Assembly: GCF_001280125.1 (NCBI RefSeq)
Contig: NZ_LGEG01000149.1
Coordinates: 83,440 to 147,439 of the forward strand
Origin: Streptomyces sp. NRRL F-6492
Lineage (GTDB): Bacteria > Actinomycetota > Actinomycetes > Streptomycetales > Streptomycetaceae
Reading direction: 5' to 3'
DNA: 64,000 nt
Part shown: positions 56,699 to 64,000 of the stretch, piece after piece
Numbering within the stretch: the first letter of the stretch is position 1
How the letters are laid out: each line of letters starts with the position of its first letter
Translations under genes and position numbers: made by a program
Notes under the pieces: generated by a model
What the model saw: the letters and a program-made list of their open reading frames with translations, nothing else
Told to the model about the DNA's origin: nothing
Databases searched by the model: none

Positions 56699-57673
56699 TT
56701 GACGCTCACCTCTCCCCACCTCGGCAGCTCTGCGGAGTGGACCGACGCCCGGCTGCTCTACGCCCTGGAAGAGGTCGTGGAGAAGGAGCTCAACCGGCAC
56801 CTGAAGGTCACCAAGGACTGGATGCCGCACGAGTACGTGCCGTGGTCCGACGGCCGGAACTTCCCGGGCTTCTTCGAGGACGGCGAGGCCTGGGACCCGC
56901 AGCAGTCCAAGGTGACCGAGATCGGGAAGATCGCGCTCGTGGTCAACCTGCTCACCGAGGACAACCTGCCGAGCTACCACCACGAGATCGCCAGCCTCTT
57001 CGGCCGCGACGGCGCCTGGGGCACCTGGGTGCACCGCTGGACCGCCGAGGAGGGCCGGCACGGCATCGTGATGCGCGACTACCTGCTGGCCTCGCGCGCC
57101 GTCGACCCGGACAAGCTGGAGCAGTTCCGGATGGCGCACATGAGCGAGGGCTTCGAGTCCGACAACCGGCACTCGATGCTGCACTCCGTGGCGTACGTCG
57201 CCTTCCAGGAGCTGGCCACCCGCATCTCGCACCGCAACACCGGCCACCGGTCCGGCGACCCGGTCTGCGACCGGATGCTCGCCCGCATCGCCACCGACGA
57301 GAACCTGCACATGGTCTTCTACCGCAACCTGCTGGGCGCGGCCTTCGAGATCGCCCCCGACCTGACCATGCAGGCCGTGCGGGACGTCGTGGTCAACTTC
57401 CGGATGCCCGGACACGGCATGCCGGGCTTCGAGCGGGCGGCGGCGCAGATGGCGATCGGCGAGATCTACAACATGCGCATCCACCACGACGACGTGCTCC
57501 AGCCCGTGCTGCGCTTCCTCAAGGTCCTCCAGATCGACGGCCTGGGGCCGGAGGGCCTGCGCGCCCAGGAGGAGCTGGGCCTGTACATGAACGGTCTGGA
57601 CAGCGAGGCGAGCAAGTTCGACGAGAAGCTCGCGGCCCGCAAGGCCCGGCTGGCGGCCCGCGCGGCGGGCTGA
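56699..57673 (+). CDS. Acyl-ACP desaturase (soluble diiron, DesA-like)
   Basis: The product is 324 aa. All six diiron ligands are visible: Glu87 (LTEDNLP), Glu118 and His121 (EEGRH), Glu171 (FQELA), Glu201 and His204 (DENLH). The enzyme uses O2 and ferredoxin to introduce a cis double bond into acyl-ACP and so sets membrane fluidity. I chose TTG 56699, which has AGGAG 6 nt upstream. No electron-transfer partner gene is adjacent. The upstream dyads suggest repression by a lipid-responsive TetR protein encoded elsewhere. Confidence 0.93.
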   Translation: MTLTSPHLGSSAEWTDARLLYALEEVVEKELNRHLKVTKDWMPHEYVPWSDGRNFPGFFEDGEAWDPQQSKVTEIGKIALVVNLLTEDNLPSYHHEIASLFGRDGAWGTWVHRWTAEEGRHGIVMRDYLLASRAVDPDKLEQFRMAHMSEGFESDNRHSMLHSVAYVAFQELATRISHRNTGHRSGDPVCDRMLARIATDENLHMVFYRNLLGAAFEIAPDLTMQAVRDVVVNFRMPGHGMPGFERAAAQMAIGEIYNMRIHHDDVLQPVLRFLKVLQIDGLGPEGLRAQEELGLYMNGLDSEASKFDEKLAARKARLAARAAG

Positions 57674-57740
57674 CGACGGGCCCGGCCGGCCGGACCGGCC
57701 GCACCACCGCGCGACGGGCGGACGCACCCGCCGCGCGGGC

Positions 57741-57998
57741 TCAGCCCCGGCCGCGCTTCAGCCGGAACCGCTCCTTCTCCGAGAGCCCGCCCCACACGCC
57801 GAACCGCTCGTCGTGCGCGAGGGCGTACTCCAGGCAGGCCACCCGCCCCTCGCAGGCCCCGCAGAGCTGCTTCGCCTCGCGGGTGGAGGAGCCGGGTGCC
57901 GGGAAGAAGAACTCCGGGCCGGCCTGGGCGCACAGCGCGTTCTCCTGCCAGCTCATGTCGGGCTCCGGTGCGGTCAGTACGCTCGTGTCGGTCTGCAT
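57741..57998 (-). CDS. WhiB-like iron-sulfur transcription factor
   Basis: The product is 85 aa. The four cluster ligands are Cys23, Cys46, Cys49 and Cys55 (C-x22-C-x2-C-x5-C), followed by the GVWGG turn (67-71) and a basic tail (ERFRLKRGRG) for DNA contact. It is one of the short Wbl proteins of streptomycetes; I cannot name which. The ATG at 57998 has no clear ribosome-binding site, and an upstream ATG at 58037 in the same frame is possible. It converges on the desaturase gene (67 bp). Confidence 0.9.
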   Translation of the reverse strand: MQTDTSVLTAPEPDMSWQENALCAQAGPEFFFPAPGSSTREAKQLCGACEGRVACLEYALAHDERFGVWGGLSEKERFRLKRGRG

Positions 57999-58226
57999 GC
58001 CGTACACGGTGCCGGGGCGCCGTAAACGAGCCATCAACGTTCGATCAATGCGGCGCGCCGAAAGGGTTTGTCAGGTGACCCCGCACGGGCGAGGATCACC
58101 GCATGACGACCAGAAAGGGCCATGCCGCGTAGGCGCCCCGCTCCGCTCTCCCGTGCTCGCGCACCGCCGGTCCCCGCTCCCCGCAGCGCCCGACCGAACC
58201 CCGCGACCGCCCACCGAGGAGAGCCC

Positions 58227-59069
58227 GTGCACGAGATCGCCCTCGTCCCCCACGCCCGTCTGCCCCGCGCGCACCACGACCGCCACGTCCTGGCCAGTAC
58301 CGTCGACGCCTTCGGCGCCGCGCACTGGCTGCTCGCCGAGCGCGCGCCGGAGGCGGGTGATGATGCGGACCCATACGACGCCCTGGTCGTGTCCGTGGCC
58401 GACGGGGCCGTCGAGACCACGGAGTTGAGCGGCGTGCGGGCCCGGTGGCCCAAGCTGGACCGGCTGCCGGACGGCAGGTTCGTCGTCGCCTCGGCCCGGA
58501 GCGACGGGGACGGCGACACGGGCCAGGTGCAGATCTTCAACACGCTCGGGCGTGAGTACGGGGCCTTCTCCGTCGGGGACGCGATCGAACACCTGCTCGT
58601 GGACGAGGTCGGCGACCTGTGGGCCGGGCACTTCGACGAGAACCCGCTGGGCATCCGCCGCTGGAGCGCGGCGGGTGAACTCCTGTGGGCGTCCGAGGAC
58701 GATCCCGGCGCCGGGTGGATCATGGACTGCTACGCCCTGAACGTGTCCGGCACCGCCGTCTGGGCCTGCCCGTACGTCGATTTCCCGCTCCTGGAGATCA
58801 GGCCCGGCCAGGACGTGAGGAGTCGGACCGGCATCGTGGGAGGCGCCGATTCCCTGGCCGTCCACGGCGAGCGGGTCGCCTTCCTCGACCACGGCCGGAT
58901 CGTCTACGGGGAGATGACCGGGAGCTCCGTGGAACGGAGGCACGTCGCCCTGCTCACCCGCCCGGAGGGCGGCCCCGTCGGCCGCCGTCGGGTTGCCGCC
59001 CGGGGGAGCAGGGTCTACGTCGGTTACGGCCCCCTCACCGAGTGGGGCGTCTTCGACCTCGGCGCGTGA
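58227..59069 (+). CDS. SMP-30/beta-propeller-like protein, unknown function
   Basis: The product is 280 aa and looks like a beta-propeller built of short strands: KLDRLPDGRFVVASAR, LVDEVGDLWAGHFDENPLG and SRVYVGYGPLTEWGVFDLG. This resembles SMP-30/gluconolactonase-like propellers, but I do not see a confident metal site. There is no signal peptide, so it is cytoplasmic. The GTG at 58227 has GAGGAGA 4 nt upstream. Its last 35 bp overlap the end of the convergent ssuD gene. Confidence 0.7.
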   Translation: MHEIALVPHARLPRAHHDRHVLASTVDAFGAAHWLLAERAPEAGDDADPYDALVVSVADGAVETTELSGVRARWPKLDRLPDGRFVVASARSDGDGDTGQVQIFNTLGREYGAFSVGDAIEHLLVDEVGDLWAGHFDENPLGIRRWSAAGELLWASEDDPGAGWIMDCYALNVSGTAVWACPYVDFPLLEIRPGQDVRSRTGIVGGADSLAVHGERVAFLDHGRIVYGEMTGSSVERRHVALLTRPEGGPVGRRRVAARGSRVYVGYGPLTEWGVFDLGA

Positions 59070-60156
59070 CCCCCAGGGCCGGCAGGACCGTCTCGGCCAC
59101 CCGGTAGGCCTCCTCCAGGAGGGGGTTGCCGGAGAGGATGAAGGTGTCCACGCCCAGGTCCTGGTACTCCTCTAGGCGTTCGACGACCTGGGCCGTGGAG
59201 CCGACGACCGCCGTGCCGGGGCCGGGGCGGAAGAGGCCCATGCCGGGCCAGAGGTTGGGGTGGGTCTCCAGTTCGCGGGCGCGGGCCGGGACCCGGCCGC
59301 CGTGCTGGCGGAACTGGCGCTGCCAGCCGACGCCGTCCTCCCCCGCCCGCTCGCCGAGCTGGCGGGCGTAGGTCGCCTCGCTGGTGACGTCGAGGAGCCG
59401 GTCGGCGGCGGCCCAGGCCTCGTCCTCGGTGTCGCGGACGATGAGGTGGAGGCGCAGGCCGATGCGGAGGGTGCGTCCGTGGGCGGCGGCCCTGGCCCGT
59501 ACGTGGTCGAGCTTCTCCTTCAGGAGGTGCGGCGGTTCGCCCCAGGTGAGGTAGACGTCGACGTGTTCGGCGGCCATCTCGATGCCGGGGGCCGAGGAGC
59601 CGCCGAACCAGAGCGGGACGTGCGGCGCCTGGACCGGGCGCAGGTCGCGGAAGGAGGCGCCCGCGTTCCTGAGGTCGTAGAAGCGCCCCTTGTGGTCGAA
59701 GACCTCCCCCGCCGTGAGCCGCTTCACGATCGACCAGTACTCGGCGCTCAGTTCGTACCGCTCGTCGTGCTCGACGTGCAGGCCGTACTCCCGCAGGGAG
59801 TGGGTGGAGCCGTTGACGACGTTGAAGCGGAGCCGGCCGCCGAAGAGGTTGTCGAAGCTGAGCGCCGTCTTGGCGAGCAGGGTGGGCGAGATCAGACCGG
59901 GGTGGACGGCGAGGAGGGGCTTGAAGCGGGTGCTGGTGGAGGCCGCGAGGGCGGAGCCGAGCGGCCAGACGTCGTAGAGGTCGGTGGCGAGCAACGCGCC
60001 GGTGTAGCCGAGGCGTTCGACCGTTCCGGCGAGCTGCTGGAGGTAGCCGAGGTCGACGGGACGGCGGCCCTCCGGCTCCCACGGGTAGGCGCCTTCGCGC
60101 GGGATGATGTACCAGAGGACTTCGGGTGCCCGGGGGTTCGGTTCCTGGGAGGTCAC
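59035..60156 (-). CDS. ssuD: FMNH2-dependent alkanesulfonate monooxygenase SsuD-like (LLM family)
   Basis: The product is 373 aa, bacterial luciferase-like TIM barrel. LLAVHPGLISPTLLAKTALSFDNLFGGRLRFNVVNG is the characteristic SsuD segment, and FGGSSAPGIEMAAEHVDVYLTWGEPP follows. The enzyme oxidises alkanesulfonates to aldehyde and sulfite when sulfate is scarce. The start is the GTG at 60156, 4 bp after the upstream stop. It is the last gene of the ssu operon. The reductase partner (SsuE) is not in the window. The convergent SMP-30-like gene overlaps its end by 35 bp. Confidence 0.9.
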   Translation of the reverse strand: MTSQEPNPRAPEVLWYIIPREGAYPWEPEGRRPVDLGYLQQLAGTVERLGYTGALLATDLYDVWPLGSALAASTSTRFKPLLAVHPGLISPTLLAKTALSFDNLFGGRLRFNVVNGSTHSLREYGLHVEHDERYELSAEYWSIVKRLTAGEVFDHKGRFYDLRNAGASFRDLRPVQAPHVPLWFGGSSAPGIEMAAEHVDVYLTWGEPPHLLKEKLDHVRARAAAHGRTLRIGLRLHLIVRDTEDEAWAAADRLLDVTSEATYARQLGERAGEDGVGWQRQFRQHGGRVPARARELETHPNLWPGMGLFRPGPGTAVVGSTAQVVERLEEYQDLGVDTFILSGNPLLEEAYRVAETVLPALGVTRRGRRRPTR

Positions 60157-60160
60157 GGGG

Positions 60161-61024
60161 TCAGGCCTTCCGGGGCAGCGCGTCCGCGACGGTGACCGCG
60201 CGGTCGACGAATCCGGTGCGGTGGAAGACGTCGGCCGCCCGCTGCTGCTCCGCGACGAACTCCTCGGTGACCTCCTCGATCGTCCAGGGCAGGGCGCGCA
60301 GGGCGGTCTCCCAGTCGTCCACCGTGCCGCCCTGGTCGGCGGCGGCGATCCCGGCGGCCTCGCGGGGGTGGGCTGCGGCCCACTCGTCGGCCCGGCGCAG
60401 GGCCCGGACGAGCGCCTCGACCACCTCGGGCCGTCCCTCGGCCAGGTCGCGGCGGGTGAAGAAGACGGACCGGTCGCTGATGACCTCGGCGGTGGGGACG
60501 AGGACGCGCAGGCCGCCGGTGCGGCGGGCGGCGGCCAGTTCGGCGCCCTGGGCGACCCAGGCGGTGATCTCGCCGGAGCGCAGCTTCCGCTCGCTGCCGG
60601 AGTCCCCGCGCACGGGGGTGATGTCCGTGGCGTACGACAGGCCCGCGTCGTCCAGGGCCTTGGCGACGAGGTGGGTCTGCCAGGAGCCGACGGCGAGGTG
60701 GACGGTGCCGCCCTTGAGGTCGGCGACGGTGCGGACCGGGCTGTCCTCGGGGACGAGGAGGGCGCCGTGGCCGGGGCGGGGCGCCGAGACGGCGGTGTAG
60801 ACGATGTCGTGGCCGGCGGCCTGCGCGGTGACGGGCGGGGTGGAGCCGGTGCCGCCGAAGTCGATGGTGCCGTCGGCGAGGTACGCGCCGGTGCGGACGC
60901 CGTCGGTGTACGGGTGCCAGGCCACGGTCTCGCCGAGGGCGGCGAGCTCCTGCTCCGCGTAGCCGAGGCGGGAGAGGTGGTAGAGGGAGGGGTTGCTGCG
61001 GTGGACACCGATGACGACGGTCAT
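60161..61024 (-). CDS. Sulfonate-type substrate-binding protein without signal peptide
   Basis: The product is 287 aa of the SsuA/NMT1 type: FGGTGSTPPVTAQAAGHDIVYTAV, LKGGTVHLAVGSWQTHLVAKAL and a C-terminal FVAEQQRAADVFHRTGF. It starts directly at MTVVIGVHRSNPSLYHLSRLG, with no signal peptide or lipobox, so as read it would stay in the cytoplasm. The ATG overlaps the ssuB stop (ATGA), which supports the start. A second, typical lipoprotein SsuA heads the operon. It might be a cytoplasmic binding protein or an enzyme that reuses this fold. Confidence 0.85.
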   Translation of the reverse strand: MTVVIGVHRSNPSLYHLSRLGYAEQELAALGETVAWHPYTDGVRTGAYLADGTIDFGGTGSTPPVTAQAAGHDIVYTAVSAPRPGHGALLVPEDSPVRTVADLKGGTVHLAVGSWQTHLVAKALDDAGLSYATDITPVRGDSGSERKLRSGEITAWVAQGAELAAARRTGGLRVLVPTAEVISDRSVFFTRRDLAEGRPEVVEALVRALRRADEWAAAHPREAAGIAAADQGGTVDDWETALRALPWTIEEVTEEFVAEQQRAADVFHRTGFVDRAVTVADALPRKA

Positions 61025-61830
61025 GCGGGCGCTCCTTCGAAAGTGGCTTCGGGGGTCGTTTCGGGGGCGGCTTCGGGGGCCGTTTCGAGAGGGCCGGGCG
61101 CTTCCTCGGGCGCGTGGACGCCGAGGTCCGCGAGGAGCCGGCGGCGGAGGGCGACGAAGGCCGGGTCACCGGGGTCGCGGGGGTGGTAGACGGCGACGGG
61201 TTCGTCGGTGACGAGCCGGCCGTCGCGCAGGACGGCGACCCGGTCCGCGAGGCGTACGGCCTCGTCGACGTCGTGGGTGACGAGCAGGACGGCGGGACGG
61301 TGGATCCGGCGCAGCTCGCCGACCAGGTCCTGCATGCGGAGCCGGGTCAGTGCGTCGAGGGCGGCGAACGGCTCGTCCAGGAGCAGGAGTTCGGGCTCCC
61401 TGACCAGGGCGCGGGCGAGCGCGACCCGCTGGGCCTCGCCACCGGAGAGGGTGGCGGGCCAGGCGTCGGCGTGCCGTTCGAGTCCGACCTCCGCGAGGGC
61501 CCGCAGACCGGTCTCCCGGGTCGCCGCCCCGCGCGGGAGGCCGACGGTCACGTTGGCGAGGACCTTCTTGGAGGGGATGAGCCGGGGCTCCTGGAAGACG
61601 ATCGTGCGGGCGGCGAGGACGAGGGCCTCTCCCCCGTCGGCGCCGTCGAGGGCGCCGAGGATGCGGAGCAGGGTCGTCTTGCCGCTGCCGCTGGCCCCGA
61701 GCAGGGCGAGGAACTCGCCGCGCGCCAGGGTGAGGTCGAGGCCGTCGAGGACCGCGCGGGTGCCGAAGACCCGGCGCAGGCCCCGGACCCGTACCGCCGT
61801 CCCCCCGGTGTCGGTGCTGGGCGTGGTCAT
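61021..61830 (-). CDS. ssuB: Sulfonate ABC transporter ATPase SsuB
   Basis: The product is 269 aa. Walker A is GASGSGKTT, the Q-loop is VFQEPRLIP, the signature is LSGGEAQRVALARA and Walker B is LLLLDEPFAALD. The short N-terminal lead and RLRMQDLVGELRR are typical of SsuB/TauB. The C-terminal 30 residues are a Pro/Glu/Ala-rich extension (EEAPGPLETAPEAAPE). It overlaps ssuC upstream and the second binding protein downstream, each by ATGA. It powers import of alkanesulfonates. Confidence 0.92.
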   Translation of the reverse strand: MTTPSTDTGGTAVRVRGLRRVFGTRAVLDGLDLTLARGEFLALLGASGSGKTTLLRILGALDGADGGEALVLAARTIVFQEPRLIPSKKVLANVTVGLPRGAATRETGLRALAEVGLERHADAWPATLSGGEAQRVALARALVREPELLLLDEPFAALDALTRLRMQDLVGELRRIHRPAVLLVTHDVDEAVRLADRVAVLRDGRLVTDEPVAVYHPRDPGDPAFVALRRRLLADLGVHAPEEAPGPLETAPEAAPETTPEATFEGAPA

Positions 61831-62855
61831 CGGGCTCCTCCTCCGGGTCCCGCCGTGCGCCAGGGCATGAGGACCCGCTCCAGGCCGCGGACGAGGACGT
61901 CGGCGGTGAGGCCGAGCAGGCCGTAGACGAGGATGCAGACGGCGAGGACGTCGGTGCGGGCGTAGCTCTGGGCCTGGGACATCAGATAGCCGATGCCCTC
62001 GGTGGCGTTGATCTCCTCGGCGGCGATGAGCGCGATGACGCTCAGCGTCATGGAGAGCCGCAGTCCGGCGAGGAGCGAGGGCAGGGCGCCGGGCAGGACG
62101 ACCTGGCGGACGATCGCGAGCCGGCCGAGGCCGAAGCTGCGCATGGCCTCGACGAGCTTGCGGTCGGTGTTGCGGACGCCGCCGGCGGTGGAGACGTACA
62201 TCGGGAAGGTGGTGGCGACCGCGATGAGCAGGATCTTCGCGGTCTCGTTGATCCCGAACCAGACCATGAAGAGGGGGACGAGGGAGAGGAAGGGGATGGT
62301 GCGCAGGGTCTGGAGGGAGGAGTCGAGGAGTTCGTCGCCGAGCCGGGTGAAGCCGGTGGTGATGCCGAGGGTGAGCCCGGCGGCGAGGCCGATGACGAGG
62401 CCGAGGCCCGAGCGGGTGAGGGAGGTGGCGAGCGCGTCGGACAGCTGCCCGTTGCCCCACAACTCGCCCACCGCGCTGACGACTTGCGCGGGCGAGGCGA
62501 GCACGTCGGGGGTGAGGAGACCGGTGGCGGAGGAGGCCCACCAGAGGGCGAGGAGGGCGACCGGGCCGAGGGCGCGGACGGTCAGGGAGTACGTGCGGGA
62601 GCGGGCGCGGTGGACGGGCGGGCGGGGGGCGACGAGACCGGCGGTGTCCTGCCCGGCCCCGGGGGTCTCCTCCGGCGTCTTCCCGGCCGGGGACTTCCCG
62701 GCCGGCGGCTTCCCGGTCGAGGGCTTCCCCGCCAGGGACTTTCCGGTCGAAGGCTTCCCGGTCGGGGTCTTTCCGGTCGGGGTCTTTCCGGTCGAAGGCT
62801 TCCCGGTCGGAGGCTTCCCGGTCGGGGTCTTTCCGGTGACGATCGGGGCCGTCAC
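61827..62855 (-). CDS. ssuC: Sulfonate ABC transporter permease SsuC with pentapeptide-repeat N-terminus
   Basis: The product is 342 aa. Residues about 90-330 are the permease with about six membrane helices. The coupling loop EAMRSFGLGRLAIVRQVVLPGALPSLLAGL is the EAA motif of importer permeases. Residues 7-61 are eleven perfect or near-perfect TGK-x-x pentapeptides (TGKTP, TGKPS, AGKSP) in front of the first helix, an extension not normal for SsuC. The start is the GTG at 62855, which overlaps the stop of the binding-protein gene (GTGA). The ATPase gene follows with an ATGA overlap. Confidence 0.9.
   Translation of the reverse strand: MTAPIVTGKTPTGKPPTGKPSTGKTPTGKTPTGKPSTGKSLAGKPSTGKPPAGKSPAGKTPEETPGAGQDTAGLVAPRPPVHRARSRTYSLTVRALGPVALLALWWASSATGLLTPDVLASPAQVVSAVGELWGNGQLSDALATSLTRSGLGLVIGLAAGLTLGITTGFTRLGDELLDSSLQTLRTIPFLSLVPLFMVWFGINETAKILLIAVATTFPMYVSTAGGVRNTDRKLVEAMRSFGLGRLAIVRQVVLPGALPSLLAGLRLSMTLSVIALIAAEEINATEGIGYLMSQAQSYARTDVLAVCILVYGLLGLTADVLVRGLERVLMPWRTAGPGGGAR
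62673..62837 (-). repeat. 15-bp tandem repeat, eleven units, inside ssuC
   Basis: Eleven 15-bp units encode the TGKxx pentapeptides of SsuC. On the plus strand a common unit is CTTTCCGGTCGGGGT. Two to three neighbouring units are identical, so copy number probably changes by slippage without shifting the frame. Confidence 0.9.
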
Positions 62856-63874
62856 GACAGCTTCTCCACGTCGAGGAGGTGGGCGGCGATGTCGACCTCG
62901 TTCGGCGTGACCTTCTGGTCGGCGTAGAACCGCGCGACGGTCTCGAAGCGCTTGACGTCCTCGGGTCCGATCGGGTCGACGGTGCCCGCCTTGGCGGTGA
63001 AGGCGATCTGGACCTCCTTGGCCTTGCCGTTGACGGCGGTGGGACCGGCGTCGGTGAAGACGTTGAGGTAGGCGGCCGGGTCCTTCTTCTCCTTGGCGCT
63101 GTTCTCGTGGAGGTAGGCGTAGAGCGCCTCGACGATCTCGGGGTGCTCCTCGGCGAACTTCGAACGGACCGCGTTCAGGCTGTAGTTGTCGGAGCCGATG
63201 GCGGTTCCGTCGGCGAGGAAGCGGGCCTTGCCCGAGCCGATCTCGGCGACGGCGTAGGTGGACCAGACGGCCCAGGCGTCGACCTGGCCGGCGTTGAAGA
63301 CGGCGGCGGTCTGGTCGGGGCGCAGGTAGACGCGCTCGACCTTGTCGGCGGGGATGCCGGCCCCGGCGAGGGCCTTGAGGAGGAGGTACTCGCCGGTGCC
63401 GCCCTTGTTGACGGCGACCTTGCGGCCGACGAGGTCCTTCACGGAGGCGATGTCGGAGCCCTCGCGGACGAGGATGCCCTCGCCGACGGGGTCGGGGTCG
63501 GTCGCGGTGAAGAAGGCGAAGCCGGGGCTCTGGGAGAGGGAGGTGATGCCGGAGGTGATCGAGCCGGTCGCGATGTCGAGCTGATCGGCGTTCATCGCCT
63601 GGGCGGCGGGGGCGAAGGGGCCGGCGCTGCCGGTCCAGGCCACCTTGGCGCCGACGGCGGCGAGGGCCGCGTCGAGGCTGCCGTCCTTCTTGCCGAGGGC
63701 GAGGACGCCGGAGTTGCCGGGGTCGGGGATGCGGACGGTGACCGTTCCCTTCGCCCCCTTCGGGCCGTCGCCCCCGCCCGCGGCCGTGTCCGCGGCCGGG
63801 CTGCCGCCGCAGGCGGTGACGGTGGCGAGGGTGGCGAGGGCCGCCAGGGCGGCGAACGGGGTGAGTGGGCGCAT
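62852..63874 (-). CDS. ssuA: Sulfonate ABC transporter substrate-binding lipoprotein SsuA
   Basis: The product is 340 aa. Residues 1-22 form a lipoprotein signal ending at the lipobox Cys22 (TVTACGG). A Gly/Ala-rich linker precedes the SsuA-type domain (ADQLDIATGSITSGITSLSQSPGFAFF, LVGRKVAVNKGGTGEYLLLKAL, AWAVWSTYAVAEIG). It captures sulfonates outside the membrane for SsuBC. It is the first gene of the operon in this window, and its stop overlaps the ssuC GTG. Tandem repeats lie just upstream and may hold its promoter. Confidence 0.92.
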   Translation of the reverse strand: MRPLTPFAALAALATLATVTACGGSPAADTAAGGGDGPKGAKGTVTVRIPDPGNSGVLALGKKDGSLDAALAAVGAKVAWTGSAGPFAPAAQAMNADQLDIATGSITSGITSLSQSPGFAFFTATDPDPVGEGILVREGSDIASVKDLVGRKVAVNKGGTGEYLLLKALAGAGIPADKVERVYLRPDQTAAVFNAGQVDAWAVWSTYAVAEIGSGKARFLADGTAIGSDNYSLNAVRSKFAEEHPEIVEALYAYLHENSAKEKKDPAAYLNVFTDAGPTAVNGKAKEVQIAFTAKAGTVDPIGPEDVKRFETVARFYADQKVTPNEVDIAAHLLDVEKLS

Positions 63875-63903
63875 GGCGGTCGTCCTTCGGGGTCGGGTTC
63901 GCT

Positions 63904-64000
63904 TACGTCGGTGCGGGGCGGGGGCGGGTACGTCGGTGCGGGGCCGGGGCGGGTACGGCCGTACGCGGCTGGGGCGGGTACGGCGGGACGGGGGGGGGGG
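63904..64000. repeat. 25-bp tandem repeat upstream of ssuA, ending in a G run
   Basis: Units at 63904-63928, 63929-63953, 63954-63978 and 63979-64000 (cut by the window) repeat every 25 bp and start TACGTCGGTGCGGGGC. Each has several GGG/GGGG blocks on the plus strand, enough for a G-quadruplex. The last 11 bases are all G, which could be a real tract or an assembly or sequencing edge. Confidence 0.8.

Overview
The window is chromosomal DNA of a high-G+C actinomycete, almost certainly a Streptomyces. It has very strong third-position G/C bias, frequent GTG/TTG starts, an SsgA-like sporulation protein, a WhiB-like protein, a hopanoid cluster and an SCO6745-family protein. From memory, the gene order resembles the Streptomyces coelicolor region running from the hopanoid genes (SCO676x) through zitB, idi and ssgD; this was not checked by alignment.

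Layout. (1) 1-1.1 kb: the 3' end of a tyrosine-phosphatase-like gene, a tiny DUF6126-like membrane protein and an XRE-cupin regulator with a twin palindromic operator. (2) 1.25-11.2 kb: a nearly gapless leftward hopanoid operon in transcription order: 20-codon leader ORF, hpnC, hpnD, a repetitive 108-aa ORF, hpnE, polyprenyl diphosphate synthase, squalene-hopene cyclase, hpnG, hpnH, hpnO. The first five gene-to-gene junctions, and the cyclase/hpnG junction, are stop/start overlaps. Together these genes make squalene from farnesyl diphosphate, cyclise it, and build an adenosyl-derived, then aminated, side chain. (3) 11.5-19.2 kb: a TetR gene, then a leftward envelope-polymer cluster: ABC exporter, family 2 glycosyltransferase, two CDP-alcohol phosphatidyltransferases, a glycerol-1-phosphate-dehydrogenase-like enzyme and a nucleotidyltransferase. 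I consider it the best candidate for an undescribed system in the window. (4) 19.2-32.7 kb: zitB with a candidate Zur box, a methyltransferase-acetyltransferase fusion, idi, an anti-sigma-type ATPase, a PfpI protein beside a GlxA-type regulator, an SCO6745-family gene, tex and an ABC-F gene. (5) 32.9-41.1 kb: secreted proteins, including M14, S15 and M1 peptidases and a sphingomyelinase-like phosphodiesterase, plus an orphan ATP-synthase b-like protein. (6) 42-50 kb: a MerR regulator beside beta-oxidation genes (FadB-like, thiolase, acyl-CoA dehydrogenase, CoA racemase/transferase) and a trans-acting enoyl reductase. (7) 50-58 kb: endonuclease V, a YciI protein, a BNR-repeat protein whose C-terminus runs through a terminator-bearing repeat, ssgD, a second ABC-F gene with a leader, an acyl-ACP desaturase behind strong inverted repeats, and a WhiB-like gene. 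(8) 58.2-64 kb: an SMP-30-like gene and a leftward ssu-type sulfonate operon, with 25-bp tandem repeats at the window edge.

No tRNA, rRNA, CRISPR array, transposase or prophage was recognised. Short tandem repeats inside or between genes are unusually frequent. Terminator hairpins sit in several convergent gaps. Functional names are based on reading motifs in the translations, without database searches.
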